Source: JBDREF01 sp043820045 (GTDB taxonomy: Bacteria; Planctomycetota; Phycisphaerae; Sedimentisphaerales; Anaerobacaceae). Taken from it: a DNA stretch of 5,786 nucleotides. The position numbers and the translations under genes are program-made. The notes below the pieces were generated by a model, which ran no database searches, was not told the origin of the DNA, and saw only the letters and a program-made list of their open reading frames with translations. Numbering within the stretch: position 1 is the first letter of the stretch; every line of letters begins with the position of its first letter. The stretch is from positions 1 through 5,786 of the forward strand of contig JBDREF010000458.1 of the NCBI GenBank assembly GCA_043820045.1, read 5' to 3'. Below are positions 1 through 5,786 of the stretch, one piece after another.

Positions 1-696
1 AGTTAATTCGACTCTGTTCACCAGTCGCTCAAGAGTCGATACCGTGAGAGCCTGGCAGGCAATACGGACGAGTTGAGAGACAAGTATCGGCTCCTTCTCG
101 AGAGAACGAGCAATGCCAAAAGCCGACCTCACCGAACGGACGGCAGACTCCGAATTGCCGTTCTCGGCATGAAAGACAGCCTCAAGGCTAAGCAATTTAA
201 CTCCGCCTTTCAGATTGCTCATGTCAGGCAATAAAGCCTCAAACCCCGCACCGAGATCAACAGGGTAGCGACAGTGTTCTATTGCCGCGCCGGCGTGGAG
301 CAGCGCAAGCGCCTCGTTGTTGTCGGCAATGTACTGCAAGGCAAGGGCTTTGGCCTCATCGGGGAGGGGTTCCGTACGAGCGGGAAGCTCCGCCCGACCG
401 ATAAGCGGCAGAGATTCAGACTTTTCTGTATCCCACTGCTCGTAGTGCGAGAAAGCATCCATGATTGTATGGGCCGCATTCTCGGCATCTGCCGGTATTG
501 TGCACCACTGGTCCAGCTCGGCACACGTCACGGGATAGCCGGCAGCCCGAATCGCGTCAATCCTGGCCCGCAGCCTGGATCTCAGGCTGAGCCTGTATAT
601 CCCAAAGGCAGCAGCGCCGATAAGGAGTAGAATTATCAGGACGTGAGAGATTCTCACTTTCCGACGCGTTTGTGGAATCGTTTCATCCACGTTCAT
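1..696 (-). CDS. Membrane-anchored protein of unknown function, planctomycete type (C-terminus beyond left edge)
   Basis: The minus-strand frame is open from an ATG at 696-694 to the first base of the window, giving 232 residues without a stop. A GGGAGA ribosome binding site lies about 8 nt upstream. Residues 1-16 are polar with a basic RRKVR stretch, residues 17-34 form one hydrophobic membrane segment, and the rest is soluble, probably outside the cytoplasm. Just after the membrane comes GYPVTCAEL (53-61), then PADAENAA (68-75). Near the visible end is SLEKEPILVSQLVRIA, followed by a helical LERLVNR segment. From memory, the pattern G-PVT--EL, P--ENAA and then a SL--EP-L-SQLVRIA helix recurs in uncharacterised planctomycete and verrucomicrobial proteins; I know no function. 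It is transcribed away from the sulfatase and shares the 194-bp divergent spacer. I am confident that it is a real gene and that it is membrane-anchored. Its role is unknown. Confidence 0.85.
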   Translation of the reverse strand, partial: MNVDETIPQTRRKVRISHVLIILLLIGAAAFGIYRLSLRSRLRARIDAIRAAGYPVTCAELDQWCTIPADAENAAHTIMDAFSHYEQWDTEKSESLPLIGRAELPARTEPLPDEAKALALQYIADNNEALALLHAGAAIEHCRYPVDLGAGFEALLPDMSNLKGGVKLLSLEAVFHAENGNSESAVRSVRSAFGIARSLEKEPILVSQLVRIACQALTVSTLERLVNRVELT

Positions 697-704
697 ATAT
701 TAAA

Positions 705-710
705 TCTCCC
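705..710 (-). promoter_or_regulatory. Ribosome binding site of the left minus-strand gene
   Basis: The minus strand reads GGGAGA here, 8 nt before the ATG at 696-694. This purine-rich Shine-Dalgarno match supports that start codon for a gene whose end is not visible. Confidence 0.65.
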
Positions 711-814
711 TTTGACAAAGCGCGCGCTGCGAATCAATATCTACAATACCACGCTTAAGCCGGCATTTGAAGTGTTTCTGTCAAAAAAGCTCGTCTTGAG
801 ACCGGAGATTTGGC

Positions 815-843
815 TTTTCGATATTGCCGGGCGGCCGTATAAT
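815..843 (+). promoter_or_regulatory. Candidate sigma-70-like promoter of the sulfatase operon
   Basis: A perfect TATAAT is at 838-843. Seventeen bases upstream, 815-820 reads TTTTCG, a weak -35 (3 of 6 matches to TTGACA). Transcription would begin near 850 and give a leader of about 40 nt before the ATG at 891. The perfect -10 in a GC-rich setting, at the right distance from the gene, is the main support. The weak -35 leaves room for an activator or for chance. Confidence 0.45.
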
Positions 844-878
844 GGGTGCTTCATGGAATTCTTCCGCCGCCTAATTTG

Positions 879-884
879 AAGGAG
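879..884 (+). promoter_or_regulatory. Ribosome binding site of the sulfatase gene
   Basis: AAGGAG ends 6 nt before the ATG at 891. The spacing suits that ATG better than the in-frame ATG at 903, so it decides the start of the sulfatase. Confidence 0.75.
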
Positions 885-890
885 TACTAA

Positions 891-2276
891 ATGGCAGGGA
901 CTATGACGAGACGCCGGTTTCTGGCTCAAACTGCCGGACTTGCGGCTTTGACGGCCGTTTGCCCCGGATGCCGCACGGGCGGCCCGCTCAGCGTGCGACG
1001 TCCCAACATCGTTCTTATCCTGGCCGACGATTTGGGATATGGCGACCTCGGCTGCTACGGCAGTACCGATATTCGCACGCCAGCGATAGACAAGCTGGCG
1101 ACCGAAGGTGTCAGATTCACCACGTTCTATTCCAACGCTCCCGAGTGCACGCCGACCAGGACCGCCTTTTTGACGGGCCGTTATCAGCATCGCGTCGGCG
1201 GCCTGGAATGCGCCCTCGGTATCGGCAACGTCGGTCGGTATGACGACGCCATTCGACTGTGCGAGATGCATGACATGGGCCTTCCTGCCGAAGAGACTTC
1301 CATCGCCCGGATGCTCAAAGGACAAGGATACGCAACGGCAATCTGCGGCAAGTGGCACCTCGGGTACGAACCGAAATTCTTCCCGTCAAAGCACGGCTTC
1401 GATTACTGGTTCGGCCCGGTGGGCGGATCTATTGATTATTTCCATCACTGCGAATACACCGGCGAGCCGGCGCTTTACCTCAACGACCGACCCGTGGAAC
1501 GTGAGGGCTACCTGACGGACCTGATAACGGATGAAGCCGTCAAATTCATCGAGCGAAGGAAAGACGCACCCTTCTTCCTCTATGTCCCTTACAACGCTCC
1601 GCACACTCCCTACCAGGGGCCTGACGATAAAAAGCCCGAGTCCGTCCCCGAGGCGGACTACAACAAGGGCTCGCAGAAAACTTACGCCGCCATGGTCGCC
1701 GCGCTCGATGAAGGCGTGGGCAAGATTATGATGACACTGCGGAGAGAAGGCGTGGCGGACAACACGCTGGTTATCTTCATGAGCGACAACGGCGCCAACA
1801 AAACCGGCGACAACTCGCCTTTCTCGGGGTATAAGGGTAATCTGTTCGAAGGCGGAATAAGAGTCCCGTGCATCGTCAAATGGCCGGGCAGGCTGGAGGA
1901 AGGCACGGTTTCGGAGCAACCTTGCATAACCTTGGACTTTTCCAGCTCGATCGTGACAGCGGCGGGCGCCAAACAGGCGGCAGATCGCCCGTTCGACGGG
2001 ATCGATATCGTGCAGGCGGTGGAGGCCGGCGGGCCGGTTCAGAGACGCACCCTTTTCTGGCGGGCACGCAGGGGAGAATCAACTCGAAAAGCTGTGCGGG
2101 ACGGCTCTCTGAAGTATATTTGGCTGGGCAATGGCGACAAGGTCCAGGAATATCTGTTCGACCTTGAGCGGGACCCGGCTGAGAAAAATAACCTCTTCGG
2201 CGAACGAAAAGAAGATGTTCAAAGACTCAAAGCACTCTTGCAGAACTGGGAAAAGGAAGTAAGGCACAAGCGCTGA
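891..2276 (+). CDS. Tat-exported cysteine-type sulfatase (arylsulfatase family, S1-like)
   Basis: This enzyme would hydrolyse sulfate esters, probably on a carbohydrate, outside the cytoplasm. Residues 1-27 form a twin-arginine signal (TRRRFLA at 6-12, then a hydrophobic stretch). Cys24 or Cys27 could be a lipid anchor, but neither has a good lipobox. The sulfatase core follows: DDLGYGD (46-52) with metal-binding aspartates, the active-site signature CTPTRTAFLTG (86-96), CGKWHLG (152-158) with Lys154 and His156, NAPH ending at His238, SDNGAN (298-303) with metal ligands Asp299 and Asn300, and YKGNLFEGG with Lys315. The C-terminus carries the usual DLERDPAEKNNL segment. By family knowledge, Cys86 must become formylglycine through a maturation enzyme; none is encoded in this window. 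The length of 461 residues is normal and no key residue is missing. The substrate cannot be told from sequence. The oxidoreductase gene follows after 17 bp, so the two are probably co-transcribed. Confidence 0.95.
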   Translation: MAGTMTRRRFLAQTAGLAALTAVCPGCRTGGPLSVRRPNIVLILADDLGYGDLGCYGSTDIRTPAIDKLATEGVRFTTFYSNAPECTPTRTAFLTGRYQHRVGGLECALGIGNVGRYDDAIRLCEMHDMGLPAEETSIARMLKGQGYATAICGKWHLGYEPKFFPSKHGFDYWFGPVGGSIDYFHHCEYTGEPALYLNDRPVEREGYLTDLITDEAVKFIERRKDAPFFLYVPYNAPHTPYQGPDDKKPESVPEADYNKGSQKTYAAMVAALDEGVGKIMMTLRREGVADNTLVIFMSDNGANKTGDNSPFSGYKGNLFEGGIRVPCIVKWPGRLEEGTVSEQPCITLDFSSSIVTAAGAKQAADRPFDGIDIVQAVEAGGPVQRRTLFWRARRGESTRKAVRDGSLKYIWLGNGDKVQEYLFDLERDPAEKNNLFGERKEDVQRLKALLQNWEKEVRHKR

Positions 2277-2282
2277 CTTTTT

Positions 2283-2286
2283 GGAG
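2283..2286 (+). promoter_or_regulatory. Ribosome binding site of the oxidoreductase gene
   Basis: GGAG lies 7 nt before the ATG at 2294, inside the 17-bp gap after the sulfatase stop. It fixes the start and gives the second gene of the operon its own translation signal. Confidence 0.65.
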
Positions 2287-2293
2287 ATAGAAA

Positions 2294-3685
2294 ATGAGCA
2301 AAAATCAGGAACAAACGACAAGACGCAGATTCTTAAAAGACTCCACGGCATCGACGGCGGCAGTTGCGCTGGGACTGAACGTCATCGGAGCCGGTGCAAC
2401 CAGAGCTGCGCGCGGGGCCAATGAAAAGATTCGCGTGGGTTTTATCGGCGTGGGCAACCGCGGAACGCAGCTTCTTGACGGCTTTCTGAAGCAGGATGAC
2501 GTCGAAGTTGCGGCGCTTTGCGACGCGTACGAGCCTTACCTTATGAGGGATTATTCAAAAGTCGATAAACGGCTCAGAGACGCACTTGGCGGCAGGATTC
2601 CGAAGATGACGGAGAATCTCGGTGACAACGTGACGCGGTACAAGGACTTTCGCCGGCTGCTCGACCGCAAGGACATAGATGCGGTCGTCATCGCCGCGCC
2701 CGACCACTGGCACGCCATTCAGGCCATCATGGCCTGCCAGGCGGGAAAGGATGTCTATGTTGAAAAGCCGCTGTCGGTAACCATACACGAAGGCCGTAAG
2801 ATGGTTGAAGCTGCGAGTCGCTACAAAACGGTTGTCCAGGTTGGACTCCATCGCCGCTCGTCCAAAGAATACATGCAGGTGGTCAAGGACGTTCAGGCCG
2901 GCAAAATCGGCAAAGTAACAGTCGGCAGAGCCTACCGCATCAGCAATATGTCCCCGAACGGAATAGGCAGATGTCCCGATACGACGCCGCCTGAAGGGTT
3001 GGACTGGGACATGTGGCTCGGCCCGCGAGCCAATCGCCCCTACAAGGACAACCTGGCCTTTTACAAGTTCCGCTGGTGGCAGTCCTATTCCTCGCAGGTA
3101 GCCAACTGGGGCGTGCACTACTGCGACGCGATGCGATGGATAGTGGGGCAAGAGGCGCCCGTGTCGATATCGGCGCACGGCGGGCGCTTTGCGATTGACG
3201 ACGACCGAACGATCCCGGATACGATGGAGGTGATTTTCGAGATGCCCTCGGGCATACTGCTGGTCTTCGGGCAATACGAAGCCAGCGGCGGGGAGGCCCT
3301 GACCGAAGGAGAAATAGAGCTGCGCGGCACGCTCGGCAACCTCAACTGCGGTACCGAAGGCTCGGGTTTCAAAATCATCCCGTCGCGGGGCGGGCAATTT
3401 CAGGAAACCGCCCCGAGGATCGAGCCGATGGAAGGCAGGAAAGTGGACGGCGATCTTACCGTCCAGCACATTCGAAACTTCTGCGACTGCGTAAAGAGTC
3501 GAAAACAGACCAATTGCGACATGGAAACCGGGCACCGCTCGACGTGCTTCGCCCTGCTGGCGAATATCGCCCTGGCCACGAAGTCTCGACTCGAATGGGA
3601 CGCTAAAAATGAGCGATTTGTCGATAACAAGAAGGCCAATGAGCTGCTGCATTACAAGTATAGAAAGCCGTGGAAATTAGGCTAA
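2294..3685 (+). CDS. Tat-exported Gfo/Idh/MocA-family oxidoreductase
   Basis: This is a nucleotide-dependent enzyme of the glucose-fructose oxidoreductase / inositol dehydrogenase type, probably acting on a sugar or polyol. Residues 1-42 are a twin-arginine signal (TTRRRFLK at 8-15, hydrophobic stretch, ending near ARGA). The Rossmann fold begins with VGFIGVGNRG (48-57; GxGxxG is 52-57). APDHWHA (135-141) and the family hallmark VEKP (156-159, Lys158) follow. In the substrate domain, NWGVHYCDAMRW holds His275 and Asp278, the probable catalytic pair. The C-terminus has HIRNFCDCVKSR (392-403), LEWD (433-436) and the terminal YRKPW, as in the many planctomycete paralogues. The length of 463 residues is normal. 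Tat export fits an enzyme that folds around its nucleotide in the cytoplasm. Some family relatives are NAD-dependent glycosidases (GH109), and I cannot exclude such a role. It lies 17 bp after the sulfatase, probably in one operon acting on the same substrate. Confidence 0.93.
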   Translation: MSKNQEQTTRRRFLKDSTASTAAVALGLNVIGAGATRAARGANEKIRVGFIGVGNRGTQLLDGFLKQDDVEVAALCDAYEPYLMRDYSKVDKRLRDALGGRIPKMTENLGDNVTRYKDFRRLLDRKDIDAVVIAAPDHWHAIQAIMACQAGKDVYVEKPLSVTIHEGRKMVEAASRYKTVVQVGLHRRSSKEYMQVVKDVQAGKIGKVTVGRAYRISNMSPNGIGRCPDTTPPEGLDWDMWLGPRANRPYKDNLAFYKFRWWQSYSSQVANWGVHYCDAMRWIVGQEAPVSISAHGGRFAIDDDRTIPDTMEVIFEMPSGILLVFGQYEASGGEALTEGEIELRGTLGNLNCGTEGSGFKIIPSRGGQFQETAPRIEPMEGRKVDGDLTVQHIRNFCDCVKSRKQTNCDMETGHRSTCFALLANIALATKSRLEWDAKNERFVDNKKANELLHYKYRKPWKLG

Positions 3686-3713
3686 TATTTTGTTATGATT
3701 GATTTTGTAGCTT

Positions 3714-3884
3714 GTCATTCCCGCGAAGGGGCCTGTTGAAAAACGTGAGATTGCTTCGTCGCTATGCTCCTCGCAATGACACAGAGTGCGTTTTTGGGTC
3801 ATTGCGAGCGATTCGTAGAATCGCGCGGCAATCTCAAGGTCCCATTCGGGGATTTTGGCAACAGGCCCGAAAGTGGGAATCCAG
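3714..3884. repeat. Nested inverted repeat, dispersed MITE/REP-like element
   Basis: The outer arms are GGCCTGTTG (3730-3738) and its exact complement CAACAGGCC (3859-3867). Further out are imperfect ATTCCC and GGGAAT ends (3717-3722 and 3875-3880). Inside is a second inverted repeat: TGAGATTGC (3746-3754) pairs with GCAATCTCA (3828-3836), and CTCGCAATGAC (3770-3780) pairs with GTCATTGCGAG (3798-3808), around a 17-nt loop. Read on the minus strand, the inner part encodes the peptide CHCEEHSDEAIS. From memory, such peptides are a common product of a repeat found many times in unrelated bacterial genomes. No transposase gene is present, so any movement would need help from elsewhere. The copy number in this genome cannot be seen here. 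Confidence 0.8.
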
Positions 3885-3905
3885 AATCGTTCGCTTTCTG
3901 GATTC
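3877..3905. repeat. Perfect 10-bp stem hairpin with 9-nt loop
   Basis: GAATCCAGAA (3877-3886) is exactly complementary to TTCTGGATTC (3896-3905). Its left arm overlaps the GGGAATCCAG end of the nested repeat. It could halt transcription or protect the 3' end of the sulfatase-oxidoreductase transcript. There is no T-run after it, so it is not a typical intrinsic terminator. Confidence 0.7.
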
Positions 3906-3928
3906 AGTACCGAGCGAGCACTCGTAGG

Positions 3929-3957
3929 GTGTGTCCCGGCGCGCCGGGATTGCACAC
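3929..3957. repeat. GC-rich palindrome
   Basis: TCCCGGCGCGCCGGGA (3934-3949) is a perfect 16-bp palindrome. GTGTG before it can pair with CACAC (3953-3957) after it, leaving a 3-nt bulge. It is preceded by CGTAGGGTG, which occurs again at 4928-4936 beyond the prepilin gene. It may be another dispersed repeat or a strong RNA hairpin; I see no T-run. Confidence 0.65.
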
Positions 3958-4053
3958 GCGGATTAGACTTGCGAAATGCGGTAATAGTTCATGGAACAGA
4001 ATGCCGGTGTTGCGCATCGTAACAGTAAACGCTAAGTGTTTGGCCAGAGCAAA

Positions 4054-4060
4054 GGGGTGA
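4054..4060 (+). promoter_or_regulatory. Ribosome binding site of the prepilin-like gene
   Basis: GGGGTGA ends 4 nt before the ATG at 4065 and matches the GGTGA part of the Shine-Dalgarno consensus. With the canonical prepilin leader directly after this ATG, it sets the start. Confidence 0.65.
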
Positions 4061-4064
4061 GATT

Positions 4065-4847
4065 ATGCGAAAACGAACAGCTTTCACACTGATAGAACTT
4101 TTGGTTGTTATTGCCATTATCGCGATATTGATGGCGATATTGATGCCGGCGTTAAACCGCGCCAGAGAGCAGGGCAAACGTGCGGCCTGCCTCAATAACT
4201 GCAAGCAGATGGCGCTTGCCTGGAACGTTTACGCCGACGATTACGATGGAAAAATCGTAAACGGCAACACAAGCACCGGCGGGCACAACAAGGACGGCAC
4301 GTGTTGGGTATATTGGCCCGGCCGCGGCGCCTCGGAACAGCAGCGAATCGACGGCATAAAACGCGGGCTGCTCTACGAATACTGCCCGAACATAAAATTG
4401 TACAAGTGCCCGACCGGTGTGCGGGGGGAAATAGTGACGTACGCGATAGTCGATGCCCTGAACGGCTACGACGCCATACCCGGCTCCGAAGGCATGGTTG
4501 TCAAGAGCAGGACGCAGATTCGCAACCCCGGCCAGAGGGCCGTCTTTCTCGACGAAGGCAGACTGAGCCCGGCAAGCTGGACCGTCTGGTACAGTGAGGA
4601 GCGATGGTGGGACCAGATCACCGCCAGACACGGCGACGGCACGAATTTCTCCTTCGCCGACGGACACGCTGACTACTGGAAGTGGAAGGACCCCCGGACG
4701 ATAGAGATCGCCATGATGGACTACGACCAATGGCAAAGCTCCGGCCGGCAAGGCAACTTATCCCGCTCAACAGGCAATCCGGACCTGCACAAAGTCCAAA
4801 AGGCCGTATGGGGAAAATTAGGCTACACCCCAAGCCCAATTCAATAA
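4065..4847 (+). CDS. Prepilin-like protein with N-terminal methylation/cleavage motif and H-X9-DG motif
   Basis: This 260-residue protein is built like a type IV pilin or type II secretion pseudopilin. The short basic leader MRKRTA is followed by FTLIELLVVIAIIAILMAIL (7-26). Cleavage by a prepilin peptidase is expected between Ala6 and Phe7, with Glu at position +5. Alanine rather than the usual glycine before the cut is tolerated in this family. Residues 7-28 form the membrane helix and assembly spine. A conserved neck, CLNNCKQMALAW--YADDYDG (42-62), leads to a globular domain with YKCPT. His189 to Gly200 (HGDGTNFSFADG) fits H-X9-DG exactly, the hallmark of a large protein group abundant in planctomycetes. 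No peptidase, ATPase or other secretion gene is nearby, so it is an orphan. Its role, whether surface fibre, secretion part or envelope protein, is unknown. It is probably transcribed separately from the sulfatase operon. Confidence 0.93.
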   Translation: MRKRTAFTLIELLVVIAIIAILMAILMPALNRAREQGKRAACLNNCKQMALAWNVYADDYDGKIVNGNTSTGGHNKDGTCWVYWPGRGASEQQRIDGIKRGLLYEYCPNIKLYKCPTGVRGEIVTYAIVDALNGYDAIPGSEGMVVKSRTQIRNPGQRAVFLDEGRLSPASWTVWYSEERWWDQITARHGDGTNFSFADGHADYWKWKDPRTIEIAMMDYDQWQSSGRQGNLSRSTGNPDLHKVQKAVWGKLGYTPSPIQ

Positions 4848-4877
4848 CGACCAAAAAAACGGAAAGCCACCGACGCC

Positions 4878-4936
4878 GTCCTGAGCGTAGTCGAAGGAGC
4901 ACACAGAGTTCACCGAGAATTCCAAAACGTAGGGTG
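4878..4936. repeat. Dispersed-repeat fragments in the convergent spacer
   Basis: The spacer holds CCTGAGCGTAGTCGAAGG (4880-4897), then CACAGAGTTCACCGAGAAT (4902-4920), then CGTAGGGTG (4928-4936). Read on the minus strand, these give the peptides SVNSVCS and FDYAQD. From memory, such peptides come from repeats scattered through many environmental genomes. The third piece repeats a 9-mer found at 3923-3931. The pieces look like remnants of several repeat families. The spacer separates the convergent ends of the prepilin-like and HNH genes. Confidence 0.6.
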
Positions 4937-4969
4937 GGATCTGCCCTGAATTAGCCGAAACCCTGAGCC

Positions 4970-5786
4970 TCATGCTACCCAAGGTTGGCACTGTTTCAAT
5001 CTTGCCTCGTTGATGACCATTAAGGCAGTATGAAAACCATAAAAAGCCTTTTCCGATTCTTGCAGATGCCAATCTGTACCACAATGCCAGCCGCACGTTC
5101 CTCGTGGCGGCCAAAGCGGGATATGCAAGTTCATTTGGAGTGAATAATACCAGCCGTCGTACGGCCAAAAGGCCACAAGTAGCATCAAATCGCGAAATTG
5201 AAGCCCGATTTTGTAGCTACCCCTGCTAAGTGTCTCTACATCCATCTTCGTTATATCCTCACTGATCTCCGCTGGCCAGGTAGCACACTGTAACCAACTG
5301 AACTGCCTCGTAGATGAATGGTGCTGTGCAACGACGATGACACGCGAGGGAAGTGTATGTTCGTTGCCATAGATATGACGACAATGTTCTTGGGGGACGT
5401 TGTGATGAAAATTCGAGGAGCTATTCAGTAACCATGCGGTTTTGCAGGCCCATCGGGCCAGCCGAGTGCGATGTTCAGGGTCAAGGTCCCTCACATGTTG
5501 GTGAGTGTCCATAAGTTGAATTAGCAAGGGCTGGATAGAGCCTTCCAAACTGCTCATCCATCCATTATTACAGGTCGCACAGACTCGTCCCTCAAGAAGT
5601 TCATCAACCGTCTGCTTTCGTATTGACAGGATCTTGCCAGTTTTTGAGGACTGGTGATTTGGAGTTATGGATTCGTTTGTCACACTCAAGTGCTGAGCAA
5701 GCCATACAGGAATGATATGTTCTCTACTCCTGTTCCTGTTATCAAGCGGAGCTTCACAAAAGAGGCAAGATTTGGGAATGTGTTCA
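4970..5786 (-). CDS. HNH-type zinc-finger protein, putative nuclease (start beyond right edge)
   Basis: The minus-strand frame ends at TGA (4972-4970) and is open to the right edge, giving 271 visible residues. A TTG at 5689 lies inside the domain and is not the true start. Numbered from the edge, CLFC (7-10), SREHIIPVWL (20-29) and CATCNNGWM (69-77) form the CxxC, EH and CxxCN pattern of HNH-fold proteins, where the four cysteines would bind zinc and the histidine would act in catalysis. RTRLARWACKTAWLL follows, a helix that in my memory accompanies the CNNGWM motif in a broad family of HNH-like proteins. The C-terminal half has WP and CGWHCG motifs and no domain I recognise. DNA cleavage is inferred from the fold only, and the canonical final histidine or asparagine of HNH cannot be assigned with certainty. 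Two rough samples within the gene give 42-48% GC, against 53-70% in the operon, so it may be transferred. It converges on the prepilin-like gene. Confidence 0.8.
   Translation of the reverse strand, partial: EHIPKSCLFCEAPLDNRNRSREHIIPVWLAQHLSVTNESITPNHQSSKTGKILSIRKQTVDELLEGRVCATCNNGWMSSLEGSIQPLLIQLMDTHQHVRDLDPEHRTRLARWACKTAWLLNSSSNFHHNVPQEHCRHIYGNEHTLPSRVIVVAQHHSSTRQFSWLQCATWPAEISEDITKMDVETLSRGSYKIGLQFRDLMLLVAFWPYDGWYYSLQMNLHIPLWPPRGTCGWHCGTDWHLQESEKAFYGFHTALMVINEARLKQCQPWVA

Larger units (their letters stand above)
3686..4064. other. 379-bp spacer filled with inverted repeats
   Basis: No convincing gene lies here. The first 28 bases are AT-rich, then come a nested inverted repeat (3714-3884), a perfect hairpin (3877-3905) and a GC palindrome (3929-3957). 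The last 100 bases lead to the prepilin-like gene and contain its ribosome binding site, but no promoter that I trust. Open frames across the repeats give low-complexity peptides typical of translated dispersed repeats. The spacer probably separates the sulfatase operon from the prepilin-like gene. Confidence 0.75.

Noticed and set aside
274..630. Plus-strand open frame of 118 codons near the left edge
   Set aside because: It is antisense to the membrane-anchored gene, which has a start, a ribosome binding site, a membrane segment and recognisable motifs.
712..747. TTGACA at 712-717 with TACAAT at 742-747 as a plus-strand promoter
   Set aside because: The spacing is 24 bases, too long for a normal promoter, and at 17 bases the -10 is poor.
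2555..3652. Long minus-strand open frame of 365 codons opposite the oxidoreductase gene
   Set aside because: It is the antisense shadow of a GC-rich gene, with no recognisable domain, while the plus strand has all the family motifs.
3677..4060. Open frames on both strands across the repeat-filled spacer
   Set aside because: They run through the inverted repeats, have no good ribosome binding sites, and give peptides such as HCEEHSDEAIS that are typical of translated dispersed repeats.
4122..4145. Perfect tandem 12-bp duplication GCGATATTGATG encoding AILM twice in the prepilin helix
   Set aside because: The helix has the usual length and the residues match the common ALLMAILMPAL pattern, so it is probably conserved sequence with matching codons rather than a recent expansion.
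4853..4879. Possible minus-strand terminator with a T7 run after the HNH gene
   Set aside because: The only stem is four base pairs (ACGG / CCGT) around a 13-nt loop, too weak to support.
1..5786. CRISPR array, tRNA, rRNA, riboswitch or transposase gene
   Set aside because: I saw no regularly spaced direct repeats, cloverleaf, conserved rRNA segment or transposase motif on either strand.

Overview
The window looks like a piece of a planctomycete-type chromosome, most likely Phycisphaerae or Sedimentisphaerales; a related PVC-group lineage such as Kiritimatiellae or Lentisphaerae is possible. This is inferred from the gene mix. There is a Tat-exported sulfatase next to a Tat-exported Gfo/Idh/MocA-family oxidoreductase, an orphan prepilin-like protein with the H-X9-DG motif, and a membrane-anchored protein of a type that recurs in planctomycetes. 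No rRNA or other marker gene is present to prove it.

Layout from left to right. (1) Minus strand, 1-696: the N-terminal 232 residues of a single-pass membrane-anchored protein of unknown function, running off the left edge. (2) A divergent 194-bp spacer with a perfect TATAAT box and a good ribosome binding site for the rightward genes. (3) Plus strand, 891-2276 and 2294-3685: a cysteine-type sulfatase and a Gfo/Idh/MocA oxidoreductase, 17 bp apart and both with twin-arginine signal peptides, very probably one operon. (4) A 379-bp spacer (3686-4064) packed with nested inverted repeats of a dispersed, MITE/REP-like kind. (5) Plus strand, 4065-4847: a prepilin-like protein. (6) A short convergent spacer (4848-4969) with more dispersed-repeat fragments. 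(7) Minus strand, 4970-5786: an HNH-type zinc-finger protein whose start lies beyond the right edge. The reading frame stays open to the last base and contains the first CxxC pair and the REH motif.

How the genes may work together: the sulfatase probably removes sulfate esters from a polysaccharide or sugar outside the cytoplasm. The co-transcribed oxidoreductase may act on a sugar in the same compartment. The prepilin-like protein is probably its own transcription unit. The HNH protein sits beyond the repeats on the opposite strand, looks less GC-rich than the operon, and may be an accessory or transferred gene. I see no CRISPR array, tRNA, rRNA, transposase gene or clear new multi-gene system. 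The least ordinary parts are the repeat mosaic around the prepilin gene and the two edge-truncated minus-strand genes.
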